The position numbers and the translations under genes are program-made. The notes below the pieces were generated by a model. The model saw nothing but the letters and a program-made list of their open reading frames with translations. It searched no databases and had not been told where the DNA came from. Positions 40,001 to 46,221 of a stretch of DNA of 64,000 bases are shown here, piece after piece. Every line of letters begins with the position of its first letter. The stretch's first letter is position 1. Source of the DNA: Diphasiastrum complanatum (lineage: Eukaryota; Streptophyta; Lycopodiopsida; Lycopodiales; Lycopodiaceae); NCBI GenBank assembly GCA_029204225.1, contig CM055113.1, positions 21,959,605-22,023,604 of the forward strand. The letters run 5' to 3'.

Positions 40001-41271
40001 AATCTCGCAAACAGACATATTTTGAGCTCGCACACTAAGCTATAACTCTTAGGAGTTAAAAACAAATTAGTTTTACTTCTGAATGTATGTTCTATTTAGT
40101 GTGGCACACCTGCTTTTTGCATGTAATGTGCATATTAGACCTTGTTCAGCAAAGCACGGTTTGATTAAGATATGGTAGTGAACTTAGACTACAGTAGAGT
40201 CTACCATTGACATCTCCATAGTCTAGAAGTGGTTTGATCCAGTTCTGCGAGTGCCAAGCTGACTTTTCTAAGTTTCAAGCCTCTGTCAATTCATGCTAGT
40301 GATTTAGGTGTGCTGAATAAAGTGAGAAATACCTCAAAAAGAATGATTTGTATATCTTTATCGTCCAGTGTACTTGTACCGGACAACCTGTCTAAATTTG
40401 CAATAGATTTAACGTGTTGATATACTGAATCAAAGCACTCTTAAACTCAGGCTTAGCCTTACAATTGTGAAGAAGTGTGCTTCTAGGTTGTGATTGCCAT
40501 TGAATTGTTTCTTGGCAACAAATCTGAGCAGGTATAAAATGAAGTCACTGCAGACCACTTTGTGTTCAGGGGTAATTTTAAAGAGCAGAAACAAGATTTT
40601 TGTATTAGATGCGTGAAGTCGTCTTTTGACTGTTTGGAGAAATATTTTTCATGACAATATGCAAAAATCTGTTTTTTGTATCCAGTGGGACATGGAACTG
40701 GTGAACCCCTAGGGATTCAAGGTGTTCAGCCTCTTTAACCAGCTTCCTTGACTTAGAAAATTTGAATGCTGAAGTTTGGTGGAAAGAGATGCTAGCTAGA
40801 ATTTTCAACTTCAAATTGTAGTAAAAAGAACTTTTTAGACTCCTGCACATCATACTCGATTTTACCTTCCTCTCGCTTGCTTTCTATCTTCAGCTAATAT
40901 TGTGTAAGCCTCTAGCATAGTCATGTATTGATCTATCCGCAATGCTTATGGTCATGAATTTTTTCACTTCTTCCCACATCTTATTTCATAAATGCACATA
41001 TAACAAACCAGCCTCCAGGGACACAAGAATGTGTCCAGCATCATTTTGTGCTCTGCCTTTTCAGCATGTTAATAGTTAAGTTTTGGATTTTTCCTTGTCA
41101 AACCAGATTGTTGTGTTAGAAGGTGGGAAAGTTGTCGAACGAGGGCCACATGAGAAACTGTTAGCATCTGGAGGTCGCTATGCACAACTATGGGCACAGC
41201 AGAACAATTTTGAATCTCAGGAAGACCCTGACCAGCAGGATGAAAGAGTGACAACACAAAGTAGTACATAA
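4014..41271 (+). CDS. ATM3: Mitochondrial ABC transporter, half-size (ATM3/ABCB25-like), 17 exons, 5'-partial
   Basis: This is a half-size ABC exporter of the Atm1/ABCB7/ATM3 family. In plants, members sit in the inner mitochondrial membrane and export a glutathione-linked sulfur compound needed for cytosolic Fe-S and molybdenum-cofactor synthesis. Joined exons are 4014-4057, 4272-4374, 4847-4862, 5350-5441, 5710-5793, 5936-5996, 8446-8591, 13301-13417, 19152-19237, 25821-25909, 27119-27174, 27433-27513, 28433-28498, 28925-29017, 36472-36536, 39203-39338 and 41107-41271. They total 1500 nt with no internal stop, and every intron is GT-AG. In the 499-residue product, residues 1-220 are the later part of the membrane domain. 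The nucleotide-binding domain follows: Walker A GTSGSGKST (275-283), Q-loop Gln323, signature LSGGEKQR (379-386), Walker B ILLCDE (399-404), D-loop SALD (407-410) and H-loop His435. Family members are about 700 residues, so roughly 200-230 N-terminal residues lie left of the window. The family call is firm; location and substrate are inferred from the family. Confidence 0.93.
4272..4374 (+). CDS. ATM3: ABC transporter exon b
   Basis: The exon encodes [19 protein letters not shown] and continues to V-V-P-T-F-L-E. This is the strongly conserved NR-I-DRG-RAIN segment of ATM transporters at the start of a membrane helix. The acceptor is ATTGCAG, the donor GTATGT, and it ends in phase 0. Confidence 0.93.
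4847..4862 (+). CDS. ATM3: ABC transporter candidate 16-nt microexon c
   Basis: Exon b ends in phase 0 and exon d opens with two bases of a split codon, so the mature frame needs an insert of 3n+1 bases. Family members have about six residues between the conserved L-E and I-L-A-Y. The block TCCATGTTCTTGTCAT has a strong acceptor (CTTTTGCAG) and donor (GTAACA). It supplies S-M-F-L-S plus the first base of a Trp codon, giving exactly six hydrophobic residues. Other AG..GT pairs in 4375-5349 that I checked gave wrong phase or polar peptides. No transcript evidence is available. Confidence 0.6.
5008..5202 (+). repeat. Diverged direct repeat in the intron after the microexon
   Basis: Two ~60-bp blocks about 127 bp apart share the core CTTGGGGCTTTC-GGGCTTTGAG, preceded by a similar ATTTTA/GTTTTA-CC-TGGAAA segment. 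Confidence 0.55.
5350..5441 (+). CDS. ATM3: ABC transporter exon d
   Basis: The exon encodes [14 protein letters not shown] and continues through [11 protein letters not shown], a paired hydrophobic segment of the membrane domain. The acceptor is GGTTGCAG, the donor GTTTGT. It starts with two bases of a split codon and ends in phase 0. Confidence 0.93.
5710..5793 (+). CDS. ATM3: ABC transporter exon e
   Basis: The exon encodes [14 protein letters not shown] and ends in S-L-I-N-Y-E, the cytoplasmic/matrix coupling segment that is nearly invariant in ATM transporters. The acceptor (GAAAAAG) has a weak pyrimidine tract. The boundary is fixed by the fit to the conserved W-R-T-K start and by phase 0 on both sides. 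Confidence 0.93.
5822..5917 (+). repeat. Short tandem repeat filling the 142-bp intron
   Basis: The unit is about 27 bp (AGCTTCTGATTAAACTAG core). There are two near-identical copies and one partial copy, accounting for most of the intron 5794-5935. Confidence 0.7.
5936..5996 (+). CDS. ATM3: ABC transporter exon f
   Basis: The exon encodes T-V-K-Y-F-N-N-E and continues to Y-D-E-N-L-K plus one base. The conserved E-T-V-K-Y-F-N-N-E motif spans the junction with the previous exon. The acceptor is ACATGCAG, the donor GTAAGT. Confidence 0.93.
6485..6629 (+). repeat. 31-bp GC-rich tandem repeat, about 4.6 copies
   Basis: The unit begins CAGGAACACCTGCACCAGCT and ends GCTGCCGCCCT. Copies start at 6485, 6516, 6547 (33 bp), 6580 and 6611 (partial). 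It lies just inside the primer-binding site of the copia LTR at 6718, so it is probably part of that element's untranslated leader. Confidence 0.85.
6706..7112 (-). mobile_element. Ty1-copia type LTR with primer-binding site
   Basis: On the minus strand, a ~395-bp LTR (7112 down to 6718) begins TGTTAGAAATTAATGG and ends ATTCTATCA. TGGTATCAGAGC (6717-6706) follows, matching the 3' end of initiator-Met tRNA. AATAAAG occurs inside the LTR. No pol coding follows before the exon at 5936-5996, so the element is truncated to an LTR plus leader. Confidence 0.8.
7113..7901. other. Intron sequence, possibly retroelement-derived, no clear identity
   Basis: The stretch is G-rich relative to the rest of the intron and lies between the copia LTR and a gag-like fragment. 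It could be the LTR or leader of the latter, but no TG..CA boundaries or primer site were found. Confidence 0.3.
7902..8048 (+). pseudogene. Gag-like coiled-coil N-terminal fragment (probably Ty3-gypsy)
   Basis: A 48-codon frame starts [12 protein letters not shown] and continues with charged heptad-like sequence to a TGA. Such acidic and basic helical starts are common in plant gypsy gag proteins. No capsid or zinc-knuckle part follows. The call is by resemblance only. Confidence 0.35.
8446..8591 (+). CDS. ATM3: ABC transporter exon g
   Basis: The exon completes a split Lys codon, then reads [12 protein letters not shown] and N-F-G-Q-N-V-I-F-S, ending in M-T-V-G-D-L. This is the helix 5/6 region of the membrane domain. 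The acceptor is TTTGCAG, the donor GTAAGA. Confidence 0.94.
8592..9830. other. Intron sequence without recognised features
   Basis: AT-rich sequence from the intron donor to the target-site duplication of the first MITE. No coding similarity or repeat was recognised. Confidence 0.4.
9839..10341 (-). mobile_element. hAT-like MITE, copy 1
   Basis: A 503-bp element starts CATAGAA and ends TTCTATG, flanked by the perfect 8-bp duplication AGTTAGAT (9831-9838 and 10342-10349). Its arms are built from repeated GAACCGT/ACGGTTC motifs in both orientations. It runs opposite to the copies at 23712 and 27662: its first 29 bases equal the reverse complement of the end of copy 2. Short terminal inverted repeats, subterminal repeats and 8-bp duplications fit the hAT superfamily. 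There is no transposase. Confidence 0.85.
10350..12295. other. Intron sequence without recognised features
   Basis: Long intron stretch with only short, unrelated frames. A CTATAAATAGCC motif at about 12260 could be an LTR or other promoter, but no LTR boundaries were seen. Confidence 0.35.
12297..12529 (+). repeat. 53-bp repeat, four copies (one interrupted)
   Basis: The unit begins TGATATTCATACAGTTTCTT and contains GGAGATCTGCATGAGC and TATCGGCGGCCAT. Copies start near 12299, 12352 (interrupted by ~60 bp of other sequence), 12448 and 12501, with a few substitutions. Confidence 0.8.
13301..13417 (+). CDS. ATM3: ABC transporter exon h
   Basis: The exon encodes [19 protein letters not shown] and ends in L-F-K-L-L-E, the last membrane helix and the linker into the nucleotide-binding domain. 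The acceptor is CTTTCAG, the donor GTAATT, with phase 0 at both ends. The R-E-T-R-Q-S-L block carries Arg where other plants commonly have Ile. Confidence 0.94.
13418..15300. other. Intron sequence without recognised features
   Basis: AT-rich intron sequence with short frames of no recognisable family. Confidence 0.35.
15362..15503 (+). repeat. Two-copy ~71-bp tandem repeat
   Basis: Both copies contain GTCACTCAT-CACT-GACCAAGTG followed by TCCCAGTGAG and TGACA-GTGTC. The second copy diverges in its last 15 bases. Confidence 0.75.
16976..17300 (+). pseudogene. LINE endonuclease C-terminal remnant
   Basis: The frame 16976-17290 reads L-N-G-L-S-F-W-P, then a gap, then [13 protein letters not shown]. 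This corresponds to the LN..F and SG-x-S-x-x-D-Y-x-x-x-S landmarks of exonuclease/endonuclease/phosphatase-fold LINE endonucleases, including the catalytic Asp. Upstream parts are shifted between frames. Confidence 0.6.
17875..18215 (+). pseudogene. LINE reverse-transcriptase N-terminal remnant
   Basis: The frame aligns residue by residue with the LINE copy 1 segment at 1517, with substitutions and a shift after 18075. The shifted part resembles the continuing reverse transcriptase ([12 protein letters not shown]). Confidence 0.6.
18216..19151. other. Intron sequence without recognised features
   Basis: AT-rich intron sequence. Nothing recognised up to the acceptor of exon i. Confidence 0.4.
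19152..19237 (+). CDS. ATM3: ABC transporter exon i
   Basis: The exon encodes a variable linker, then [11 protein letters not shown], the first beta strands of the nucleotide-binding domain. The start is forced: the in-frame triplet just upstream is the TAG of the splice acceptor. The donor is GTATGT, and two bases of a Gly codon are left over. Confidence 0.92.
19481..19742 (+). repeat. Nested tandem repeat (about 40-bp and 104-bp units)
   Basis: The phrase CTAAGCTATCTTAAA-TGGTGAAG recurs at about 19482, 19549 and 19653, with a degenerate version near 19516. The last two belong to a ~104-bp unit that also contains CAGCAGTTGATTCCAAACAG. Confidence 0.8.
19870..20237 (-). mobile_element. Copia-type 3' LTR with polypurine tract
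   Basis: On the minus strand ATTAAGGGAGAG (20237-20226) is a classic polypurine tract. It is followed directly by an LTR start, TGTTAGAGTCAATG, at 20225. GCTATAAATAGGTG, a TATA box, lies near 20040. The other LTR end was not identified, so the left limit is approximate. Internal sequence would lie to the right (20238 onward). Confidence 0.65.
20238..22050 (-). other. Possible internal region of a decayed retroelement
   Basis: The sequence continues from the polypurine tract at 20226-20237. Frames such as 20220-20660 (minus) are open but carry no reverse-transcriptase, integrase or RNase H motif that I recognise. The interpretation rests on position only. Confidence 0.25.
22050..23520 (-). 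mobile_element. Ty3-gypsy relic (gag zinc-knuckle to reverse transcriptase)
   Basis: On the minus strand a gag end (23444 down to 23141) reads [14 protein letters not shown], a CCHC knuckle whose His position is Asn. About 700 bp further along, a reverse transcriptase lies at about 22500-22080. It reads [12 protein letters not shown], then P-L-P-R-M-E-D-L, and later H-Y-E-F-E-I-L-P-F and M-F-Q-Q-M-M-N. The catalytic Y/F-x-D-D block is deleted and shifted (F-L-D-G remains). It is an inactive remnant inside an ABC gene intron. Confidence 0.75.
23712..24168 (+). mobile_element. hAT-like MITE, copy 2
   Basis: The 457-bp element starts CATAGATTCC and ends GGGTTCTATG. Flanks AACTGACC (23704-23711) and AAGTGACC (24169-24176) form an 8-bp duplication with one mismatch. 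The right arm is a dense array of palindromic GAACCGTGG/CCACGGTTC motifs almost identical to copy 3. The centre contains a short tandem duplication (ATCCTTGTACAGTCTTATTT twice at about 24000-24050). Confidence 0.85.
24177..25820. other. Intron sequence; one tandem repeat, otherwise unremarkable
   Basis: Apart from the 81-bp duplication at 24490-24650, no coding or transposon signature is seen. A weak primer-site-like GTGCTCGATACCA occurs at about 25644-25656 without a supporting LTR. Confidence 0.35.
24490..24650 (+). repeat. Two-copy 81-bp tandem repeat
   Basis: Copies 24490-24570 and 24571-24650 both start AGGTCCA-TCACC-TGCATG and end AACCACATCACAA or similar, with about 88% identity by eye. 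Confidence 0.85.
25821..25909 (+). CDS. ATM3: ABC transporter exon j (Walker A, first half)
   Basis: The exon encodes [10 protein letters not shown] and continues to V-V-G-T-S-G-S, ending after the first base of the last P-loop Gly. The acceptor is CACTTCAG, the donor GTATGG. The ATP-binding loop is completed by the next exon, 1.2 kb downstream. Confidence 0.94.
25910..27118. other. Intron within the Walker A codon; no recognised features
   Basis: No coding or repeat signature was recognised in this 1209-bp intron. Confidence 0.4.
27119..27174 (+). CDS. ATM3: ABC transporter exon k (Walker A, second half)
   Basis: The exon completes the split Gly codon, then encodes [13 protein letters not shown]. 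This supplies the P-loop Lys and Ser. The acceptor is TTTGCAG, the donor GTAAGG, ending in phase 0. Confidence 0.94.
27433..27513 (+). CDS. ATM3: ABC transporter exon l (Q-loop)
   Basis: The exon encodes V-K-I-D-G-Q-D-I-K and ends in I-G-V-V-P-Q-D-T, which contains the Q-loop glutamine. The acceptor is ATGACAG, the donor GTAAGA, with phase 0 at both ends. Confidence 0.95.
27662..28165 (+). mobile_element. hAT-like MITE, copy 3
   Basis: The 504-bp element starts CATAGAATTAATGAACCG and ends GGGTACTATG, flanked by the perfect 8-bp duplication CTTGAAAT (27654-27661 and 28166-28173). The right arm (28081-28165) nests several palindromes of ACCGTACCACGGTTC type. The middle holds a repeated GTGCCAAAAACAG motif. 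Its left end matches the reverse complement of copy 1's right end. Confidence 0.88.
28433..28498 (+). CDS. ATM3: ABC transporter exon m
   Basis: The exon encodes [15 protein letters not shown] and the acidic S-E-E-E stretch, typical of the helical subdomain of ATM nucleotide-binding domains. The acceptor is GGATTAG, the donor GTATGT. Confidence 0.95.
28925..29017 (+). CDS. ATM3: ABC transporter exon n
   Basis: The exon encodes [12 protein letters not shown] and ends in T-I-V-G-E-R-G-L-K, the segment just before the signature motif. The acceptor is ATTACAG, the donor GTATCA. The intron that follows is the longest in the gene (7454 bp). Confidence 0.95.
29018..33380. other. Largest intron, left part; no recognised features
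   Basis: About 4.4 kb of sequence with frames up to 115 codons, none of recognised family. A CTCTATATATTGG motif at about 29750 could be a TATA box of an unidentified element, but no LTR or terminal-repeat boundaries were found. Confidence 0.35.
33545..34078 (-). pseudogene. Ty3-gypsy integrase C-terminal fragment
   Basis: One reading frame interrupted by a single TAG (a CAG in related elements) covers the end of the integrase catalytic core, with E-F-A-Y-N and H-x-A-T-G-F-S-P-F. It continues through the small SH3-like C-terminal domain (G-T-W-V-Y-L-K and L-S-P-R-Y-N-G-L-Y). Homology starts abruptly at 34078 at the deletion joint. No chromodomain could be identified. Confidence 0.8.
34152..34683 (-). 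pseudogene. Ty3-gypsy gag fragment
   Basis: The minus-strand frame reads W-D-A-F-Q-E-V-F-K and, after a Tyr-rich gap and one frame break at 34456, continues with E-V-R-R-N-Q and a Lys-rich end. It fits the retrotransposon gag capsid pattern. The zinc knuckle was not found. Confidence 0.55.
35218..35230 (-). promoter_or_regulatory. Primer-binding site of the deleted gypsy element
   Basis: On the minus strand TGGTATCAGAGCC follows the putative LTR end ..TAACA. It is the initiator-Met type used by many gypsy elements. Confidence 0.7.
35233..35600 (-). mobile_element. 5' LTR of the deleted gypsy element (partial definition)
   Basis: On the minus strand the LTR would end ..GATTCTAACA at 35233. 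After a 2-nt gap the primer site TGGTATCAGAGCC follows. The outer LTR end could not be determined, and no matching 3' LTR was recognised left of 33380. Confidence 0.5.
36001..36080 (-). mobile_element. LINE 3'-end fragment with (CTTT)n tail
   Basis: The reverse complement reads TCTTATATGCCTTTTGGCAT, then GGAAAAGACATTAATAAAGC, then CTTT repeats. It matches the 3' end of LINE copy 1 at 2526-2590 almost base for base. Only the last ~80 bp are present: an extreme 5' truncation. Confidence 0.8.
36472..36536 (+). CDS. ATM3: ABC transporter exon o (signature motif, Walker B start)
   Basis: The exon encodes [21 protein letters not shown] plus two bases. LSGGEKQR is the ABC signature. The exon ends inside Walker B, with donor GTAATA. 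The genomic frame would hit a stop immediately after, so splicing here is required. Confidence 0.95.
36537..38548. other. Intron sequence without firm features
   Basis: A minus-strand frame at 37635-37988 is open for 117 codons but has no recognised family. It may be leader or gag sequence of the LTR element at 38563-38908. Confidence 0.3.
38549..38908 (-). mobile_element. LTR with primer-binding site (copia-like)
   Basis: On the minus strand an LTR starts TGTTATTGATATCC at 38908 and contains CATATAAATAGG (38705-38694), a TATA box. It ends at about 38563, next to TGGTATCAAACC (38560-38549), a variant initiator-Met primer site. The final CA is not clean. No pol coding follows. Confidence 0.6.
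38909..39202. other. Intron 3' end; nothing recognised
   Basis: T-rich sequence leading to the acceptor GCCAAAAG. Confidence 0.4.
39203..39338 (+). CDS. ATM3: ABC transporter exon p (Walker B end, D-loop, H-loop)
   Basis: The exon completes the split Leu codon, then encodes [13 protein letters not shown]. It continues to [14 protein letters not shown]. The catalytic Glu, the D-loop and the H-loop His are present. The donor is GTTAAC. Confidence 0.96.
39339..41106. other. Last intron; no recognised features
   Basis: 1768 bp of AT-rich sequence. No repeats or coding similarity seen. Confidence 0.4.
41107..41271 (+). CDS. ATM3: ABC transporter terminal exon q
   Basis: The exon encodes [15 protein letters not shown] and then the G-G-R-Y-A-Q-L-W segment that closes the nucleotide-binding domain. 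A polar, Gln/Asp/Ser/Thr-rich tail of about 25 residues follows, ending at TAA 41269-41271. The acceptor is AAACCAG. Confidence 0.96.
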   Translation: MVVLEGGKVVERGPHEKLLASGGRYAQLWAQQNNFESQEDPDQQDERVTTQSST

Positions 41272-41886
41272 GCAGATTTGAGGGGTTGATTAAAAAAAAT
41301 CAAAAAATGGCCATTTAGCTTAGCACAAGGTGGTAGACCATCATTGTTTTGGATTAGATAAACGGATTCGTTGCTTTTCTGCCTTAGTAGAACATTGGAG
41401 TAGAATAAAGGGCTCGAAGTGAGCAGTGTTGCATTTTTGTAGTTAGCAGCTTCATTCTTTTAACCAAGTAGATGAGCTAGAAATGATCTTTGGGTCCTGC
41501 ACACATCCTTCAATATCAAATCTAGAAGACTGTCCTGGTTAAATTCAATGTGTATTCTTTCATAGTGACTTTTTTCTTGCTGGACATCAATTTTCACTCT
41601 TTTGTGAAGATTGTTTACTCTATGTACATATGGGCATTAAGACCCTTACACTTTTGAGGCTATTGGCTTTACATGCACGATGTTCTTCAGATCAGTAAGC
41701 CCATAGGCTTTGTGTGTAATTTTGAAAGGGAAATGATTATGTGATAAAAAGTTTATGCATTCCTGATTGATAGCTTTTTTAATATAACTTTCATTTTGCT
41801 GAGAACTGACACAGTTTTTTGTAAGCACATGATCTGTACAGCTCTATTCATACCAAAGAGTTGGAAATTGGAATCTGATAAATAAA
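41272..41886 (+). other. Probable 3' UTR and polyadenylation region of the ABC transporter
   Basis: No coding or transposon similarity is seen downstream of the stop. AATAAA hexamers at 41404-41409 and 41881-41886 are possible poly(A) signals. The true cleavage site cannot be read from sequence alone. Confidence 0.4.
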
Positions 41887-43880
41887 TTGGTAACTCAACT
41901 AGATCAAATATTCAAAAGCATTTCTACACATTTTCCAAATCTTTCACTGTACAGTGAACGCTCCTCAAAAACAGAGTTCTGTTTCTTTAGGCAATATGTG
42001 CCTCACTACTGTTTTTATGTGTAAACATTTAATCGCTGAGATTCATTTCATGGTTTTGTGCCAGTGGGGGATAGGGAAGATGCACAAAGGTACTGATTGT
42101 TTAGACTCAAGGTGGTCTATTATCACCAGAGTTTTGAAGGCAGTGTGGAGTGTATTTGCTAATGTACTGTTTTCATATGCATGTATAAAATATCAACAGT
42201 CATTCTGCTCTTGCCTTTTAGTCCAAATAAGGGACTTCATAAAATCGAGGCCGCAAATGCACTGAATCTTTTACAAGGGAATAATTGCCCAAGAAAATGA
42301 ATACTTCTTCTTATAATATGCTAAGAATTAATACTTGCAGGGATTAAGACTTTTTCCTGAAACATGCTAGAGATCAATACTTGCAGCCTCTAATTAATGA
42401 AACAGTATTCCAAATTCTTGTGAGCAGGTATGCAGACAATTCTGATCATAAGTAGTCTGCTTTCCCTTGAGCTTTAGCAAAACTCTGAGCATTTGAGAAC
42501 ACAACAAACAAATTGTAACAGACAGGAAGCAGTGCCCGCTTCATCTTGACAGATATCATGCATTATAATATTAGAGCAAAAAAATGAATTGCAAAGAGAC
42601 ATGCCTCATGGCTCCTGGACCCAATATATCCAGCATGCATGAGAATGAAAGATGTGTGGACTAATATCAAAGTCGAACCACAAAAAATAGTTGAAATGTA
42701 GAGGAGAAACTAGGTTGCATGATGGTGAGGTTGTGGCTCATCAATGCAAGTTGGATGGTACAAATAAGTATCATGTGAAGGAGACAATTGTTTTGAATCA
42801 TGTCTTTCACAGTTGAACAAGTGAGGTGTCCAGGTGCTAACCAACAGCATATTGTTGAAACCTTATGATACTAAGGTGTTCTAATATTGATACTATTAAA
42901 TTTCTAGATTATCTTGTCTACGTTACCGGTGAAGATTCCCTACAATTAAATATGACTAAATCTAGCAATAGATGCTTTCCACAAGCAAGAACAGTTGATA
43001 ACATTTATAATCTGTATGAACAATTCAGCACGAAAAATCGTCCACATTCAAGTTGATACAAATCTATTATCAAAGAGGGGTGAAATGACAGATTAGAATT
43101 TGGAAAACTTTGTCATCTGTGAAAACTTTATCTCATCATCTAGATACAATATCTCATAAATTTTTACAAGTCATGGAAGAGTTTAGCAAAAGGGTTTTAA
43201 ATGATTAGATGTAAAAGATTATGTAATGGCTTGTTTACTAGTTTTATCTTAGAGCTACATGTGAACCCATGAACATGGGCTTCAGAGTCACATGCTAAAG
43301 GGCTTCAATTGTACGAGTTTGTGTGTGTGCATGAATGCTCAAGCAATGTCCATTGCAGAGTCAACAAGTTTATTGGAAAATCATCAACACAAAATATACT
43401 CCACCCAAATGGAATGGTCTACGTAAATGATCTCTTTAGTAAGGTTACCAACATTTCCAATATTATTTCACAAACTAAATGAGCACATTTAAAGCTTACT
43501 CTAGGTCTAATTTTGAAAATTTTCTATGAGCAACTACGTTGAAAAACATTCACACTCTACTAGATGGGTGTTTAAGAAAGGTATTCAAGGCTTTAGGCCT
43601 CGAAGATTCCTCTTTGTTGCACACCTTGCATATCATGTCTTCTTATCTAGTAGTCTCTATCTCCAACCAATGAAGTTAGCTTTGGTCTTGCAAATAATTT
43701 TTCTTGTAAATTTGTATGTCTAAGTGATGCCATTCAAGAAAACAACTATACAATGCCACAGGCTCATTTTATCAATGTAGAGGGCCATGGGATCTAGTGG
43801 CTCTTGGCATATCTATCTCCTTTTTGGAACCATCCATCTATATTTTTTATTTTGCTGCCATAATCTATGTATAGACACAA
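41887..43880. other. Intergenic sequence without recognised features
   Basis: Low-complexity AT-rich sequence. Frames are short and unassigned. Confidence 0.35.
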
Positions 43881-44485
43881 ACCTACTCTTCTAAAAAGGG
43901 ATAAATCTCTTCTTAGCCAATAATATAAGGTAGGAGTTTTGTATGTTCCTAATTAATCTATCACAAATAGCTCTTTCTCCTTTTCTCCACACTTTGTTAG
44001 CTAGACTCAAGCCCCAAGCTTTGCAACCACAGAGAATAATTGGTTGAACCAAAGCCTTGAAAAGGAACTTGTTCATCTTTCAAATTGAAAAGGTGAGCAA
44101 CTTCACATTTATTTTATTGTAAAGAGGGCCTTAGACCTACTAAGACTCTTATCTACAAGCATATATTGTACTTTGAATTATTAATGACTATTGTCCACAA
44201 GCATTTATATACAAACATATTTTTCACATTTTCTCCTTTGAATGTGATGCTTACTTTTTGGTCTTTTGACCCTAACACCACTACCTTGGTTTTATTAATG
44301 TTGACTTTCATGTAAGAAAATTTCAAAAGCCACTTAAGATGATGTCTAAGCACTTGTGTAGGGAACGTTGTCCTTTGCTAATATCACCACGTCATCTATT
44401 TGAATAAGTAGGAGCAAAGCATTGCGTGCAATGCAAATTCCACTCTTTCCATATAAAGTTGTAGAAAACAAAGTAGAGATTAAGC
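43880..44485 (-). pseudogene. LINE reverse-transcriptase fragment
   Basis: On the minus strand, starting around 44485, the reading is L-L-L-L-I-Q-I-D-D-V-V-I-L-A (the YADD block with Tyr-Ala replaced). It continues with M-K-V-N-I-N-K-T-K-V, the K-T-K motif, and then F-K-A-L-V-Q-P-I-I-L-C-G-C-K-A-W-G. These are the standard downstream reverse-transcriptase landmarks of jockey/L1-type LINEs. Several frameshifts and stops are present. It differs from the LINE copies in the ABC gene introns. Confidence 0.7.
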
Positions 44486-45010
44486 AATGCACAAAATTTG
44501 CTGTGTGCATTAACACTGAGTGCTTTCACGAATATGTCTGCAACCATATCTTGTGTTCTGCAGTACGTTAAGCTTACTTCCTTGTTGAGAACCTTGCCCC
44601 TGATTTAGTTATATCTGATTTCAATGTGCTTACTCCTAGATTGAAATCTAGGGTTGGCCGATAAGGCAATAGCACTCTGATTATCACAAAATAAAATTGT
44701 AGCGTTGTATTGATTCAGATTAACATCTAACAGTAAATTTCTCAACCAAAATGCTTCCTTGATAGATTGAGAAGCAACAATGTATTCTGCTTCTGTAGAA
44801 GAAAGTGCGATAGAAGTTTGGTTACGACTGTTCCATGAGATAGGACCGCCGTTGAGGAAGAATGTAAATCTAGATGTAATTTTACGATTGTCTACATCTC
44901 CTCTCCAACTTGCATCAGAATAACCATTGAGCTGATGAAGATTGTCGTTGCTGACATCTCCATAGTAGATGCACTGGTCCATGGTTGAAGAAACAAAATA
45001 TTTCTAACTA
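44485..45010 (-). pseudogene. Ty1-copia RNase H segment (element B, 3' part)
   Basis: The minus-strand frame reads G-Y-S-D-A-S-W-R-G-D, S-S-T-E-A-E-Y and L-F-C-D-N-Q-S-A, carrying the Asp, Glu and Asp landmarks of copia RNase H. R-S-K-H-I-E-I-R and a degraded tail follow. It stops abruptly at about 45010 next to the start of the element A LTR. It is probably the 3' end of element B, whose 5' part resumes at 48257. Confidence 0.8.
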
Positions 45011-45018
45011 CAAAGCAT

Positions 45019-45982
45019 TGTTAGCTTTCAGCCCTCAGCTTGACAAAGATGTTTGCGAACACAAAAGTCAGGAGACATGAAACACAAAAAGTTTTGCGAA
45101 CTCAAAAGTCAAAGAAACGAAGACGCATGGTTCTCGAACTCGAAAGTCGAAGCAGACGAAAATGAACGGTTTGCGAACTCAAAAGATTCAGGAACAAGAA
45201 TCTTTGTGGTCCATTACGAGAGAAGGCGAACGGCCAAAACAAAACCTTCTCCTGCCCTCCATGCTCCAGAGAGTACCAGCGAGATCATGCAAGTACCCAG
45301 AAGTACAGATATATGATTTGATGGCATGACGTCAGCAGATACATTTTAGGTCGTGGTTAATCTGCCACTCTTGTATTTCCTTGATTAGTTGTAGATGCTT
45401 AATCACTCGAATCTTAGATTTACATAGAGCGACTATACTTACTGGATGTTACTTGACATATAGATCAACAGAGTACACATACAGTGTAACATAGTAGTCT
45501 GATGTAAGTAAGCAATCAAGATGAAAATATAGAATACATGTCCACCTACGTGCGAAGATAATTCGATCTAGGATCTGTAGATCCAACCGTCCTCTAGTAA
45601 AGCGAGACAATTGCTCGTGAGAGAACTGTGTTTCTCCCATGCCAACACACTGCGTGGATTTGCATGCAGTGCTTGAAGAAATCAGAGAAAGATCAATATA
45701 GATGATTTTCTTGCTGTGTCTGATCATGAATGCTAATGCGCTTGCTGTTTATTCATGTGTCTAAGTTTTCTTGTTCATTTGAATTCCGCACCTTTGTCGA
45801 AACTATGTTGAATGCTTTTATAAAAACGTAGATCAGCAGTGCTTGACTACACTCTAGAGGACTGTAGGAGTGATTCAGCTGGCAGTGTCCAGCGAACGCA
45901 TCTGAACTCCATCAGAGGGCAAGAGAGTCATGGTTCCTTCGCGAAAGCTTCACAACTGCGATCCTTTGACTCATTCTCATCA
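45019..45982 (+). repeat. 5' LTR of copia element A
   Basis: A TG..CA-bounded 964-bp sequence with the TATA box TATAAAAA at 45819-45826. It lies one base before a primer site complementary to initiator-Met tRNA. No second LTR remains because the element is truncated. Confidence 0.65.
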
Positions 45983-45983
45983 G

Positions 45984-45998
45984 TGGTATCAGAACAGG
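45984..45998 (+). promoter_or_regulatory. Primer-binding site of copia element A
   Basis: TGGTATCAGAACAGG is complementary to the 3' end of initiator-Met tRNA over its first part. It lies one base after the LTR end. Confidence 0.75.
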
Positions 45999-46221
45999 TC
46001 ATCCTGTCATATTCTGACATAGCCAAGAGGCTAGCAGATCCAGGAGGCCAAGCATTCAATCAAACAACCATCAACAAAAAAACAGACTCCAAGAAGCAAT
46101 GGCTTTAATCAGCAGCATGCAGAGCAAGATCTGCACAATACTTGATTCTTCAGGGTCTAACTTTCTAGCCTAGAAAGTTAAGACATCACTAATACTCAAG
46201 GGCGAAGGACTATTCGCCTAG

